A stretch of DNA of 64,000 nt from an uncultured Acetatifactor sp. (GTDB lineage Bacteria > Bacillota > Clostridia > Lachnospirales > Lachnospiraceae). This document shows positions 8,040 through 17,414 of the stretch, piece after piece. The stretch spans positions 1-64,000 of the forward strand of contig CALWSL010000008.1 in NCBI GenBank assembly GCA_944384205.1. The letters are read 5' to 3'. Each line of letters starts with the position of its first letter. Position 1 is the first letter of the stretch. Position numbers and translations under genes: made by a program. The notes beneath the pieces were generated by a model. The model saw only the letters and a program-made list of their open reading frames with translations. It ran no database searches and had not been told where the DNA came from.

Positions 8040-8627
8040 TTAGACGAATCTGTTTACCAGCTCGCCAATTCCGGCATCAGTAGTCCCCTGACCGATAGCG
8101 CTAAATTTCCACTCCCCATTATGTTTATATACTTCCCCAAAAATCATTGCTGTCATTCCGGAATAATCTTCCGTCAGATTATATCTGCACATTTCGTTAT
8201 TGTTTCTCGCATCCACCAATCTGATAAAAGCATTCTGAATCATTCCGAAATGCTGATTTCTCTGAAGCGCCTGATAGATATTTACCACCAGTACAATCTT
8301 GTCGTACTGTGCAGGTATACTTGCTAAATCTACAATAATCTGTTCGTCATCGCCATCACCTGCACCGGTAAGATTGTCGCCCATATGCTGAACGGTTCCT
8401 GACTTATGACGCAGATTGCCGAAATATACAACATCCGTCTTATCAACGAAATGACCGTTCTGAAGCAGGATTGCTGAAGCGTCACAGTCAATTGCCTGTG
8501 GCTTCGGTGCGAAAAATCCTCTCTTCTGCTGCACTTCATCCCAGCCTAAGCCTATAACTACCTTTGAAAGTCCCGCATTATCCTTTGATAAGCTTATCTT
8601 CTGTCCTTTTTGTAAACTAATCGCCAT
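8040..8627 (-). CDS. terD: TerD family protein (third of the tandem)
   Basis: A 195-residue TerD protein. The calcium-binding stretch [14 protein letters not shown] is intact (around residue 80-93), as are the N-terminal [14 protein letters not shown] and the C-terminal YKHNGEWKFSAIGQG. It differs from its two neighbours by a short insertion after GLGWDEVQQ (KRGFFAPKPQAI) and by a shorter, different C-terminus. The family binds Ca2+ and contributes to tellurite, phage and oxidative stress resistance by unknown means. AGGAGG precedes the ATG; nine bases separate it from the preceding terD. Confidence 0.93.
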   Translation of the reverse strand: MAISLQKGQKISLSKDNAGLSKVVIGLGWDEVQQKRGFFAPKPQAIDCDASAILLQNGHFVDKTDVVYFGNLRHKSGTVQHMGDNLTGAGDGDDEQIIVDLASIPAQYDKIVLVVNIYQALQRNQHFGMIQNAFIRLVDARNNNEMCRYNLTEDYSGMTAMIFGEVYKHNGEWKFSAIGQGTTDAGIGELVNRFV

Positions 8628-8636
8628 ACTTACCTC

Positions 8637-9218
8637 CTACTCTACATCTACTCCGTAATTCGCACACAATGCCGCAAGTCCGCCCTGATATCCGCTTCCG
8701 ATGGCATTAAACTTCCATTCACTGCCATTCTTGTATAATTCACCGAAAACCGCTGCCGTTTCAATGGAGAAATCCTCCCCCAAATCATATCGAAGCAGCT
8801 CCTCTCCCGTCTCTTCGTTATAAATTCTGATAAAAGCGTTATTGATTTGTCCGAAATTCTGTCGTCTCGCCTCCGCTTCATAAATCGTAACCGTAAACGC
8901 AATTTTTGTAATGTTTTCAGGCACTGCCGCCAGATTTACTTTAATCTGCTCATCATCACCGTCTCCGGCTCCGGTTAAATTGTCTCCCAAATGCTGTACG
9001 CTGCCTGACGGATGATTCAGATTTCCGTAGAAAACAAAATCCTCTGATTTGGAAACTTTTCCGGCATCAGTAAGAAGAAATGCTGCCGCATCCAAATCAA
9101 AGCTGCCGCCCGTATCAAACTGATTTACATCCCACCCAAGACCTACTACTACTCTTGTCAGTCCCGGATTATCCTTTGTTAAACTTACTTTCTGACCTTT
9201 CTGTAAAGAAATCGGCAT
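8637..9218 (-). CDS. terD: TerD family protein (second of the tandem)
   Basis: A 193-residue canonical TerD protein: [20 protein letters not shown] at the start, [20 protein letters not shown], intact [14 protein letters not shown], and a [23 protein letters not shown] end. The conserved Asp residues are the Ca2+ ligands known from TerD structures. It is very similar along its whole length to the terD just upstream (9232-9813), so the pair arose by tandem duplication. The start has a GGAGG site; 13 bp separate the two genes. Confidence 0.95.
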   Translation of the reverse strand: MPISLQKGQKVSLTKDNPGLTRVVVGLGWDVNQFDTGGSFDLDAAAFLLTDAGKVSKSEDFVFYGNLNHPSGSVQHLGDNLTGAGDGDDEQIKVNLAAVPENITKIAFTVTIYEAEARRQNFGQINNAFIRIYNEETGEELLRYDLGEDFSIETAAVFGELYKNGSEWKFNAIGSGYQGGLAALCANYGVDVE

Positions 9219-9231
9219 TTTTTATCCCTCC

Positions 9232-9813
9232 TTATGCTACTTCAATACCATAATGACCGCAAAGCGCTGCTAATCCGCCCTGGAAGCCGCTTCCGATAGC
9301 ATTAAACTTCCATTCGCCATTATGTCTGTATAATTCACCGACTACAACCGCTGTCTCAATCGAGAAATCCTCGCCCAAATCATAGCGGATTAACTCCGTT
9401 CCGGTAGCCTCATCCACAATTCTGATAAACGCATTGGAAACCTGCCCAAAGTTCTGGCGTCTGACCTCTGCATCATAAATAGTAACGGTGAAAGCAACCT
9501 TTGCTACATTGGCAGGAATCATGGACAGATCAATCTGAATCTGCTCATCATCGCCGTCTCCCTCTCCCGTTAAATTATCTCCCAAATGCTTTACGGAACC
9601 GCTCTTATGCTCCAGATTTCCATAGAAAATAAATTCCTGTTCGGTTGGACACTTGCCGTTTTCTCCTAACATAAATGCAGCCGCATCCAAATCAAAACTG
9701 GCGCCGGAGTCATAAACATTTACATCCCATCCAAGACCTACCATGATATTTTTAAGTCCCGGATTTCCCTTTGTTAAATCTACCTTCTGCCCTTTTGACA
9801 AATTAATAGGCAT
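9232..9813 (-). CDS. terD: TerD family protein (first of the tandem)
   Basis: A 193-residue canonical TerD protein with [34 protein letters not shown], an intact [14 protein letters not shown] calcium site and a [17 protein letters not shown] tail. It follows telA in the same direction after 23 bp, with AGGAGG before the ATG. The run telA-terD-terD-terD matches the core of the B. subtilis yceCDE-yceGH region, in a different order. Expected location is the cytoplasm near the membrane. Confidence 0.95.
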   Translation of the reverse strand: MPINLSKGQKVDLTKGNPGLKNIMVGLGWDVNVYDSGASFDLDAAAFMLGENGKCPTEQEFIFYGNLEHKSGSVKHLGDNLTGEGDGDDEQIQIDLSMIPANVAKVAFTVTIYDAEVRRQNFGQVSNAFIRIVDEATGTELIRYDLGEDFSIETAVVVGELYRHNGEWKFNAIGSGFQGGLAALCGHYGIEVA

Positions 9814-9836
9814 ATCTCTTTCCTCCTTAATTATTA

Positions 9837-10979
9837 TTATTTTTTATTTGGCATATGATACATCTTGTTGAACTCTGACTTAATATTTTCGAGTCTTGCC
9901 TGATCCTCAATTCTTTGCTTTCTTGCATTCTCCTGAATCTGTTTTGTCTCGTCAATACCGTTTACAATCGTTCTCCAGGTTGTTTCCAGCGTTTCAATCT
10001 TAATGGAACTGCCGGAAGCCAGTTTTGCAGTCATCTTCGATTGTTCTACTGTATTGCGCGCATTTTGAATCAGCATTTCATTCGTCTTTTCATCCAGTGC
10101 AGACATTGCCTCGGCCTGAATGCGCTGACGCTTTAACATAATTGCCTGCGCCAAAGCCTGCTTAAACACCGGCAGGGTAATAATAAATGCGGAATTGATT
10201 TTTCTTACCAGATTCATATTGCTGAATTCCATGGTCTTAATCATGGGGATGGACTGCATTGCAACGCTCTCCGCCGTTCTCAAATCCTGGGTTCTCTGCT
10301 CCAGCATCATAAGCGCCTGCTGGAGGCTCTGAACTTCAAACTGGATGGAATTATCACCGGTTGCTTCCATATCCGCCTGTCTTTTGGCAATATATTCCTC
10401 AATTTCCTTACAGCCCTGCTCGCCGGCTAAAATATATTTCACCAGCTCATGGTAGTAATTTACGTTGGCTTCAAACATTTGATTCAGCTTGCGGTTGGAC
10501 TGCTTAATCTCTGCTTCGTACTGCTTTAACTGAACGTATATCTTATCAACCTCTTCGCCCATCGTATGATATTTTTCAAGAATTTTGTCCAACTGCTTTC
10601 TCAGGTTCCCAAACAGCTTTCCAAACAGCCCCGGATTTTCCTTCAGTTCCTCAATATCAAATTTGGACATTATTTTTGCCAGCACATTCAGCATCTCGCT
10701 GGAATCATCGAGCTGTGACATATTCATGCTGTTTAAAACGACATCGGATGCCTTGGAAATCTCCTCCGCCGCCTCTGCGCCGAAGGATACAATCGTCTCT
10801 AAATTGTTAATCTCAATGGTGCTTACCAGTGCATCCACCTCCGGCGAATTTACAAGCTGTTCATTCATCTGCTGTCTGTCTGCAACAATGTCATACTGCT
10901 CTACCACTGCCACCTCATTCTTTGTGTCAGGAACAATCGTCTGCTGCTGTGTGTTTGTTTTGCTGAAATCAAGTCCCAT
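9837..10979 (-). CDS. telA: TelA family toxic-anion resistance protein
   Basis: A 380-residue, mostly coiled-coil protein of the TelA/YceH family (PF05816), associated with tellurite and toxic-anion resistance. The typical features are there: an acidic N-terminus, long helical segments and the [23 protein letters not shown] region with a following [14 protein letters not shown]. An ATG at 10985 overlaps the yceG stop (ATGA), but the GAGAGG site lies nine bases from the ATG at 10979, which is preferred. In Ter loci TelA is thought to link the cytoplasmic TerD proteins to the membrane complex. Confidence 0.93.
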   Translation of the reverse strand: MGLDFSKTNTQQQTIVPDTKNEVAVVEQYDIVADRQQMNEQLVNSPEVDALVSTIEINNLETIVSFGAEAAEEISKASDVVLNSMNMSQLDDSSEMLNVLAKIMSKFDIEELKENPGLFGKLFGNLRKQLDKILEKYHTMGEEVDKIYVQLKQYEAEIKQSNRKLNQMFEANVNYYHELVKYILAGEQGCKEIEEYIAKRQADMEATGDNSIQFEVQSLQQALMMLEQRTQDLRTAESVAMQSIPMIKTMEFSNMNLVRKINSAFIITLPVFKQALAQAIMLKRQRIQAEAMSALDEKTNEMLIQNARNTVEQSKMTAKLASGSSIKIETLETTWRTIVNGIDETKQIQENARKQRIEDQARLENIKSEFNKMYHMPNKK

Positions 10980-10981
10980 AA

Positions 10982-13255
10982 TCATGTACCTCTCTTAAAA
11001 ATTTTGTCGCGCAATGACAGGCGGGTGGTTGAAGAAACCATATTGAAATCCGGTATCTGCAAATCATACATATATTCGCCCACCTGATGTTCCTCCATTA
11101 ACCTCTTGTTAAAATATTTCTCTATACTTTGATATCCCGTAGGAACAAAGAATACTACATCAAATCCCACTAAATTCAAGAATGCCGTCAATATGGAATC
11201 CTCCAGGGAAATGGAGCTGTCCGTGGCATTGATATATACTATCTTGGGATTTCCTTTCGTAAAATCAAATTTCTGTATCATTCTGATAATTTCTTTTTTC
11301 ATATTCAGAATGGTAGCTACAATTGTATATTCCGTACCGTTTTCAAAAGTACCCTTTATCAGCTTCCGGTCAATCAGCACCTGCAGCTTGTCCAGAATAT
11401 GCTCCTGCATTTCCTCTCTGAGCATTCCGTACTGGTAGGACGGATGGGCTTTTATTTTATTCTTCTGAACCCTTCCGTTCCTGAAAAACTCTGTTGCATA
11501 GGACTTCATCCTGTTTTCATCGGTAGAAGAAACAAACGGAACCTGTTTAATAAAAAATGTCTCCGGCGTCTGCAGCGCCTTAATATCCGTCCAGTACTTT
11601 GCAACATTTCCGTCCTTTACCCCTGATACCTTGGCAAAAATCACGGGCATGTTTACCACGCTTTCAACAACACTGAAATTCGGTCTGTACTTTAATTCCT
11701 GCTTCCACAGGATTGCAATTTCTTCGTACATCGTCTGTAAGGTAACGGAAACCGCCTTGCTATACTGCTGATTCCGGTAAAGTCCCGAATCGCCGTACAT
11801 CAGGGTATCCAATTCTCTCTCCGCATGATATGCCGCAGTACCAATGTGGATTTCGCTGTTCTCCTGCGGAAACTTATTTACAACCAATGATTCCTGATAG
11901 TTTACCTCATACAGCAGCCTGTCTGTCAGACAGCACTTTGTATTCAGATTCGGATTGAAAATAACGGTATCTACCGGCAGACGCGCCAGAAGCCTTAAAA
12001 ACATGGCTTCATTTTCATTCCTGCATCCGCCCATATAGAAAAAGCAGCCGATATCCGGCATCTTCCAGTTGCAGAAAAGCTTTTCCTGATATCGTCTCAT
12101 CCAGCACAGCAATATCACGGCTTTATTTGTTAATTTATTGAGGGACATGTCTGTCTGATTTGCTTCCTCTAAGAAAATATCGACAAACCCTTTTACCATC
12201 AGTCGCTGCAGTTCTACATTGGCTGTATATTTTATGTTGCAGGACAAACCCAGTATCATGTCCTCCTGCTTCTGATAATTACGCCGCCGTATCTGATTTA
12301 TTTCTTCCATGGACGGCTGAGGGATTTCATTGTCGACGATAACTACTCTCCGTCCGGCATTTTTCAGTTCAAGCTGCAGCAGGTACAGCTCATTCAGATA
12401 GGTTAATTTATCCTCCGCCCCGTTAATTCTGCAGAAACAATTATAGAACAGCTTAGGGTCATTTCCTCTGCTTTGGATGCCTGTTTTAATGTCATCCTGC
12501 CATTTTCCTGTCATCCAGGCATTCGTACAGTTTAAAACCTCCGGCTTCTTTCCGTAGAGTCTTTCCCGGTTCAGGCTGTTTTTCATTTCTTCCCTGAGCC
12601 ATTTGAGATTAAAGTCTGCCGGAAACGCCGTCATATCCGGCACAGCTAACGCATCCGATATTTTGGATTCCGGATCCAGCTTCAAATAATTCCGGTCTCC
12701 TGCGTACTGCAGCAGCACAACGTCGCATCCCGCGCTTGCCAATACCTGAATCAGCAGCAGCTCATAATTACCGATTTCGCCCTCGTATAAAATCTTGGGT
12801 ATCCTGTCGTTACCCAACTGACTTACAATTCGTTCAAACTTATAATAGAGCCAGCACATAAATTTGATATACGCATTTTTCATCATATTTTCATTCTTGC
12901 CGGCTTTTCTCAGAGAATCCAGCGTATCATAGATAGATGCCGCCACCGTATTTCTCTGATATTCGCTCATCCTTGGAAGCCACTTCCGCAGACTGGAGGT
13001 CAGAAACCCCATACTCAACTGGAAATTTGTTCCCATAATTTCATTGTAATAGGACAAATTCTGCTCATCCGGATTCGGTATTCTGCCTTCAATGATAACT
13101 CCGGCTGTTCTCGCCGCCTCATAATATTTCCTGATGAATTCATATATCCGGTCATTATATCCGTTAATCCTGTAAAAGAAGATTCCCTGACTGCTTCTGT
13201 CTTTTAGTTCCAAGAAAAAATCGTCTAAGCTTTGAAGCTTTATATGTTCAAACAT
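10982..13255 (-). CDS. YceG-family protein, double-length
   Basis: A 757-residue member of the YceG family (putative component of the Ter biosynthetic module, PF14266). B. subtilis YceG is about 540 residues; this one is longer because related units seem to be repeated: KFMCWLYYKFERIV...GCDVVLLQYAGD (about residues 135-215), ILLCWMRRYQEKLF...PVDTVIFNPN (about 380-445), and a C-terminal LNLVGFDVVFFVPTGYQSIEKYF block (about 690-730). Each has a helix rich in aromatics followed by a Rossmann-like strand ending in D-V-hydrophobic. No transmembrane segment is visible. It sits between the rhomboid gene and telA, overlapping the telA start region. Confidence 0.85.
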   Translation of the reverse strand: MFEHIKLQSLDDFFLELKDRSSQGIFFYRINGYNDRIYEFIRKYYEAARTAGVIIEGRIPNPDEQNLSYYNEIMGTNFQLSMGFLTSSLRKWLPRMSEYQRNTVAASIYDTLDSLRKAGKNENMMKNAYIKFMCWLYYKFERIVSQLGNDRIPKILYEGEIGNYELLLIQVLASAGCDVVLLQYAGDRNYLKLDPESKISDALAVPDMTAFPADFNLKWLREEMKNSLNRERLYGKKPEVLNCTNAWMTGKWQDDIKTGIQSRGNDPKLFYNCFCRINGAEDKLTYLNELYLLQLELKNAGRRVVIVDNEIPQPSMEEINQIRRRNYQKQEDMILGLSCNIKYTANVELQRLMVKGFVDIFLEEANQTDMSLNKLTNKAVILLCWMRRYQEKLFCNWKMPDIGCFFYMGGCRNENEAMFLRLLARLPVDTVIFNPNLNTKCCLTDRLLYEVNYQESLVVNKFPQENSEIHIGTAAYHAERELDTLMYGDSGLYRNQQYSKAVSVTLQTMYEEIAILWKQELKYRPNFSVVESVVNMPVIFAKVSGVKDGNVAKYWTDIKALQTPETFFIKQVPFVSSTDENRMKSYATEFFRNGRVQKNKIKAHPSYQYGMLREEMQEHILDKLQVLIDRKLIKGTFENGTEYTIVATILNMKKEIIRMIQKFDFTKGNPKIVYINATDSSISLEDSILTAFLNLVGFDVVFFVPTGYQSIEKYFNKRLMEEHQVGEYMYDLQIPDFNMVSSTTRLSLRDKIFKRGT

Positions 13256-13270
13256 AGATTCTTTTCACCC

Positions 13271-13861
13271 TTAATATTTATTCATCTTGTATTTGTGCAT
13301 AACAAATCCCAGGCTTGCTCCTACTCCTCCGCCAAGTATATGGGTTAAATGAGACACATTATCCTGAACAAATATACCGCTGTAAATCTGTTCCCCAATA
13401 TAAATCAATGCTACCAGTATCAGCGTAGCAGGTATGGTTCCCTCCTTTACACCGGTAAAAGGAGACAGCAGGATAAATGCAAACACTACCCCGCTCGCCC
13501 CAAGCAGCTGAACATTGGGAAAAAAGATGTAATTTACAAGTCCGGTAACCAATGCAGTGGCAAGTATTACAAAAATAAGATTAGCAGTACCATATTTTTC
13601 TTCCAGCAACGGTCCGATTACCAGAATCAGCATAATGTTACCGATAAAATGCTCCCAGCCGGCATGTCCGAAAATATGCCCGATAAATCTTACATAGGTA
13701 AGCGGATTCGCCAGTGAGGAATGATAAACACTGAAAAGCATATTGTTGGTCCATCCCTTTGTAATCCAGTTCAGTATCAGAGCCACAAAACATATGATTG
13801 TAAAACCCAAAACTGCCGGTGAGTTAAATGACACCCTAATCTTTCTTTTGTTCTCTTCCAT
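13271..13861 (-). CDS. Rhomboid family intramembrane serine protease
   Basis: A 196-residue protein with six membrane helices. Visible motifs are the HxxGHxxWxHFxxN stretch (about 62-75), the catalytic GASG (Ser123) and the helix-6 SHLTHILGG with the likely catalytic His174, so the active site is complete. It would cut transmembrane segments of client proteins. It lies 15 bp upstream of yceG and 53 bp downstream of the YceG-like/trypsin fusion, in the same direction. A rhomboid inside a ter operon is unusual to my knowledge and suggests a membrane-bound signalling step. Confidence 0.93.
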   Translation of the reverse strand: MEENKRKIRVSFNSPAVLGFTIICFVALILNWITKGWTNNMLFSVYHSSLANPLTYVRFIGHIFGHAGWEHFIGNIMLILVIGPLLEEKYGTANLIFVILATALVTGLVNYIFFPNVQLLGASGVVFAFILLSPFTGVKEGTIPATLILVALIYIGEQIYSGIFVQDNVSHLTHILGGGVGASLGFVMHKYKMNKY

Positions 13862-13914
13862 TTCTTTCCCCTCTCTGCTTTAACACGCTATCATATTATA
13901 TCATCTTTACCCGC

Positions 13915-15255
13915 TTAGGTAAAGCCTCTGATAAACATGTTAATACATTCATATCCCACTGCCAGATTAATATTCTGTCCGGAATCAATTCCTGCGGTAC
14001 TAATGCCGATTACTTCCCCCTGCATATTCAGTACCGCCCCTCCTGAGCTTCCGCGGGAGGTGGGCGCCGTAAACTGTATCATATCCACATTGTCAATTTT
14101 TCTGAAACCTGAAATGATACCGTCTGATACGGAGTTAAACAATCCGAGAGGACTTCCTATGGCAACCACCTTCTGTCCTCTGACAAGGGGTTTCTTCCCC
14201 TGATATACCGGAATCGGATTTAATTTTCTCTGAATACGGATGATTGCCAGATCCAGCACGGAATTATATTTGATGACTTCATCCGTTCTGTATTCCTGTT
14301 CATCCTCTTCAATTCTTACGGTATAAAATTTGCCGCCGCATGCCACATGATTATTGGTTAATATGTATCCGTCCCTGCCTGTCATGATGCCGGAACCGCT
14401 TCCGATTCTCTGCCCTTTGTCATCATGAATTTCAATTAATACTACGGAAGCCGCTAACTGCGCCAATTCCTCAAAGCTTTTTTCCACACGGTCGTTGACA
14501 TTTCCTGCCGTTGGCGAAACTGTCCGCATCGGCACGGCGGTTGGTGCCTGCGTAGGCATCTCATGCCGCCGGAATTCCGGAATAGCCGTTTGCGAATAAC
14601 TTCCCAGAACAAACTTTGTTGACAATCCCAAGCTCTCTGCTTCGGCTCCGATATCACATCTGCTTTGCAGTAAGAGCACGTCACACCCCATCAGCGTCAC
14701 CAGATAGAAAAACAGATATTCATGCTTCTTCTCAATATTTTCCGCAACTATTTTTATCGACTTTTTCTCGTCCCAGCTAAATTTTTCATCTCCAAATATG
14801 GAATCATACCAGAATAACAGCTTGATAATAAAATTTTTCGCCATAGAATCCGTTATCTTCTTTTTATTCTGCATATAAATGTCTTCCACTGCAGCACAGG
14901 CATTTGCAAGCATACCGGACAGCGCCTTGTTTTTTTCCGTTGTGCGCGTTGTCACTTCTTTTTTCTGACTATCCAGCCAGCTCGAATAACAGCCCGAATA
15001 AAAGGTAGTATCCTCTGTTCTTTGCAGCTTTGGCAGTCCGCTCAGTCGATGATAATATCCCTTTCCACCATTCATACGGTTAAGCAAGACCTCATCCATC
15101 TTCTGAATATCTTTTTCATAGGTTGCATTTGTTCCAACCGCCCTTACAAAGTACACATCCTTACAATTATTATTGATTCCGCCTTTTATGTTCTCAAAAG
15201 TACTTATCGTCTGCACATTCATGACATTATGCCGAAATCTTATCAATCCTTCCAT
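13915..15255 (-). CDS. YceG-like domain fused to a trypsin-like (HtrA-type) serine protease
   Basis: A 446-residue fusion. Residues about 1-230 resemble the YceG unit of the downstream gene: a KLLFWYDSIFG helix and GCDVLLLQSRCD at 190-201. After a Pro/Thr-rich linker (about 232-255) comes an S1C-type protease domain with His303 (TNNHV), Asp335 (LDLAI) and Ser404 (GSSGG), so the triad is complete. No signal peptide, membrane helix or PDZ domain is seen, so it should act in the cytoplasm, unlike most HtrA proteins. ATG at 15255 is preferred over GTG at 15264 because of the AAGGTG spacing. It is the first gene of the leftward run to yceG-telA-terD. Confidence 0.87.
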   Translation of the reverse strand: MEGLIRFRHNVMNVQTISTFENIKGGINNNCKDVYFVRAVGTNATYEKDIQKMDEVLLNRMNGGKGYYHRLSGLPKLQRTEDTTFYSGCYSSWLDSQKKEVTTRTTEKNKALSGMLANACAAVEDIYMQNKKKITDSMAKNFIIKLLFWYDSIFGDEKFSWDEKKSIKIVAENIEKKHEYLFFYLVTLMGCDVLLLQSRCDIGAEAESLGLSTKFVLGSYSQTAIPEFRRHEMPTQAPTAVPMRTVSPTAGNVNDRVEKSFEELAQLAASVVLIEIHDDKGQRIGSGSGIMTGRDGYILTNNHVACGGKFYTVRIEEDEQEYRTDEVIKYNSVLDLAIIRIQRKLNPIPVYQGKKPLVRGQKVVAIGSPLGLFNSVSDGIISGFRKIDNVDMIQFTAPTSRGSSGGAVLNMQGEVIGISTAGIDSGQNINLAVGYECINMFIRGFT

Positions 15256-15406
15256 CTCACGCACCTTTTATACTCTCTATCCTGACGTACTTGATTCTGA
15301 ATGATTCTATCTTACCACTTTCAGTAATATTTATCTACCATTTTCACTTCAGTTATGCTATATTAGAGAGGATTTGACAAATGATACAAGGAGTTTCCTA
15401 TTTTTT

Positions 15407-16366
15407 ATGAAAGATTCATTCATATATTATACTGTAGGAGCATTACTTTATTGCCCTGCAAACAATGAAAGCATTGCAAAATCCATTATTCAGGAGCGTT
15501 TCGGTTCCAAATACTCTCTTGCCCTGTGTCTGGAAGATACCATCCGGGATGAATACGTTCCGGAGGCGGAACAGAAATTAATCGCCTCACTGCAGACCGT
15601 TCTGCTGGAAAGACAGACAAAGAACTTTTATATTCCCAAAATCTTTATCCGCGTCAGGCGCCCGGAACAGATTTTCACACTGTTTGAACGCCTGGGGACT
15701 GCAAAAGAATTAATTACAGGCTTCATTATCCCTAAATTTGCGCTGGACAATGCGGATTCCTATATCAATGCAATCACGAAATTAAACGAGACAGCAACAA
15801 GAACCGTCTATATGATGCCGATTTTTGAGAGTCCCACTATCATCAATCTGCAATATAGAAGCAACATTCTTTATGCCTTAAAAGAAAAGCTGGACGCTGT
15901 GGCGCAATACGTTTTGAATATCAGAGTGGGCGGAAACGACCTCTGCCACATGTTTGGCTTCAGAAGACACAGTACGGAATCCATACACAGCGTCAGACCT
16001 ATTGCAAATATTTTTTCTGATATCATCACTGTATTCGGTATGGATTATGTGGTTTCCGGTCCTGTGTGGGAGTACTTTAACGGCGACAACTGGGATTTGG
16101 GACTGACAAACGAATTGCATGAGGACAGACAGTGCGGTTTTATCGGCAAAACTGTCATTCACCCCAAGCAGATTGAACTTGTAAATTCTGCATACAAGGT
16201 TTCCAATACAGACCTTGCCGACGCAAAGGCAATCCTTGACTGGGATGACAACACCGCCTCCTTAGTTTCCGGAAGTCCCTCAAAGGAGCGGATGAATGAA
16301 TATAAAACCCATTCTAACTGGGCGAAAACCATCCTGTTTCTGGCTGAATATTATGGCGTAAAATAA
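15407..16366 (+). CDS. HpcH/HpaI (CitE-like) aldolase/lyase of the Ter module
   Basis: A 319-residue TIM-barrel protein of the HpcH/HpaI-CitE group, carbon-carbon lyases acting on CoA- or oxo-acid substrates. Visible: N-terminal YYTVGALLYCPANN, LALCLEDTIRDEYVPEAE with the acidic barrel residue, RVRRPEQIFTLFERLG, IRVGGNDLC and the C-terminal GKTVIHPKQIELVN typical of the superfamily. The ATG at 15407 follows AAGGAG and starts the conserved part; a TTG at 15374 is also in frame. It is divergent from the protease fusion and convergent with the ATP-grasp gene. Published comparative genomics places such a lyase in the Ter metabolite pathway. Confidence 0.88.
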   Translation: MKDSFIYYTVGALLYCPANNESIAKSIIQERFGSKYSLALCLEDTIRDEYVPEAEQKLIASLQTVLLERQTKNFYIPKIFIRVRRPEQIFTLFERLGTAKELITGFIIPKFALDNADSYINAITKLNETATRTVYMMPIFESPTIINLQYRSNILYALKEKLDAVAQYVLNIRVGGNDLCHMFGFRRHSTESIHSVRPIANIFSDIITVFGMDYVVSGPVWEYFNGDNWDLGLTNELHEDRQCGFIGKTVIHPKQIELVNSAYKVSNTDLADAKAILDWDDNTASLVSGSPSKERMNEYKTHSNWAKTILFLAEYYGVK

Positions 16367-16377
16367 TCTGGCTGCCT

Positions 16378-16443
16378 GTGTCCTACATCGAGCTTCCCCT
16401 TATCGGATAATCCGGGGAAGCTCAATATAGGACACGGTTTTTT
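16378..16443 (+). terminator. Terminator of the lyase gene, overlapping the ATP-grasp 3' end
   Basis: Nested stems GTGTCCTA (16378-16385)/TAGGACAC (16428-16435) and GAGCTTCCCC (16390-16399)/GGGGAAGCTC (16414-16423), then TTTTTT at 16438-16443. About 40 bp of it are coding sequence for the last residues of the convergent ATP-grasp gene. Confidence 0.8.
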
Positions 16444-17404
16444 CTGTTTTGTCCATGGTCCAGTCAACCTGTTTTCCAAGCACTTTATTCAAGGCAATAT
16501 TGGGAATATTCACATCCGCTGCCAGACAGCTCATCTGCAAACCGCCTGACATTCTTGTATTAATTTCCAGAAGATACGGTACGCCATCCTGAATTTTAAA
16601 TTGAATATTACAGGGATATTGCAGCTTGATTTTATCCATGATAATCTGTACCATCTCAAGAATCTCCACAGGGTATTCCACTCTCTCATGCCGGGCTGTG
16701 CCCTTATTGCGGGGAATGGCAATCAGCCCCTTCTCCGTATCCAGGCAGTCCACGCTGATTTCATGGTCGGGCAGATAGGGCATCACCATTAAATCATCAA
16801 ACCGCTCCTTCTCCTTTAAGATATCCAGCAGCGTCTCATAAGCGATATCCGTTCCCGGATACATCCGCAGTCTCCGAAAGCGGTCCACCTTCTCTGTAAC
16901 CTTTCTGAAGCTCATACCGCCTTCATCCCTGACAAACTTGATACAAATCTGACTGTAGTTTTCCCGTAATCCGGCGTAGGCTTCCGCAAACTGTCCGGCA
17001 GTGTTTACAATTACATAATCCGGTATGTGTAATCCCTCACATTTTCTGAAATAATCATAGGTCGCGGCTTTGTCGCTTAAGAAGTGAATCACGGAATAAT
17101 CATCCACCATGATTTTCGTGCCGTTCTGCTCAAAGCGTTTTCTGTTCTTACTGATATCTACCATTTTCGCTCTTGGCACGAACACATCCACCTTATGCAC
17201 TTTACAAAAGTCCAGACAATACTCCAGATAAGCCTCCCCGTCCAGAGCCGGTTCCTCATACCATTCATCGCAGACCTTTTGAATAACGGAATCCGCCTGC
17301 TGATTGCTGCCGATAACATAAATCTGTTCCTCCCTGTCCTCCTTCATCAGTTCAATTAATCTGTAGGAGGTACTAAACCAGTGATTAAACCATACTCTTA
17401 CCAT
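16400..17404 (-). CDS. ATP-grasp protein of the Ter biosynthetic module
   Basis: A 334-residue ATP-grasp ligase-like protein, related to carbamoyl-phosphate synthase/D-Ala ligase folds. It has an N-terminal preATP-grasp part (MVRVWFNHWF, about 1-110), then the ATP-binding part with CIKFVRDEGGMSF, and the metal-binding end FKIQDGVPYLLEINTRMSGG (Glu and Asn of EINTR). Such proteins join a carboxylate to an amine or other nucleophile with ATP. GAGGAG precedes the ATG and ten bases separate it from the StiP/PELOTA gene upstream. The substrate is unknown. Confidence 0.88.
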   Translation of the reverse strand: MVRVWFNHWFSTSYRLIELMKEDREEQIYVIGSNQQADSVIQKVCDEWYEEPALDGEAYLEYCLDFCKVHKVDVFVPRAKMVDISKNRKRFEQNGTKIMVDDYSVIHFLSDKAATYDYFRKCEGLHIPDYVIVNTAGQFAEAYAGLRENYSQICIKFVRDEGGMSFRKVTEKVDRFRRLRMYPGTDIAYETLLDILKEKERFDDLMVMPYLPDHEISVDCLDTEKGLIAIPRNKGTARHERVEYPVEILEMVQIIMDKIKLQYPCNIQFKIQDGVPYLLEINTRMSGGLQMSCLAADVNIPNIALNKVLGKQVDWTMDKTEKTVSYIELPRIIR

Positions 17405-17414
17405 CTTCCGCTCC

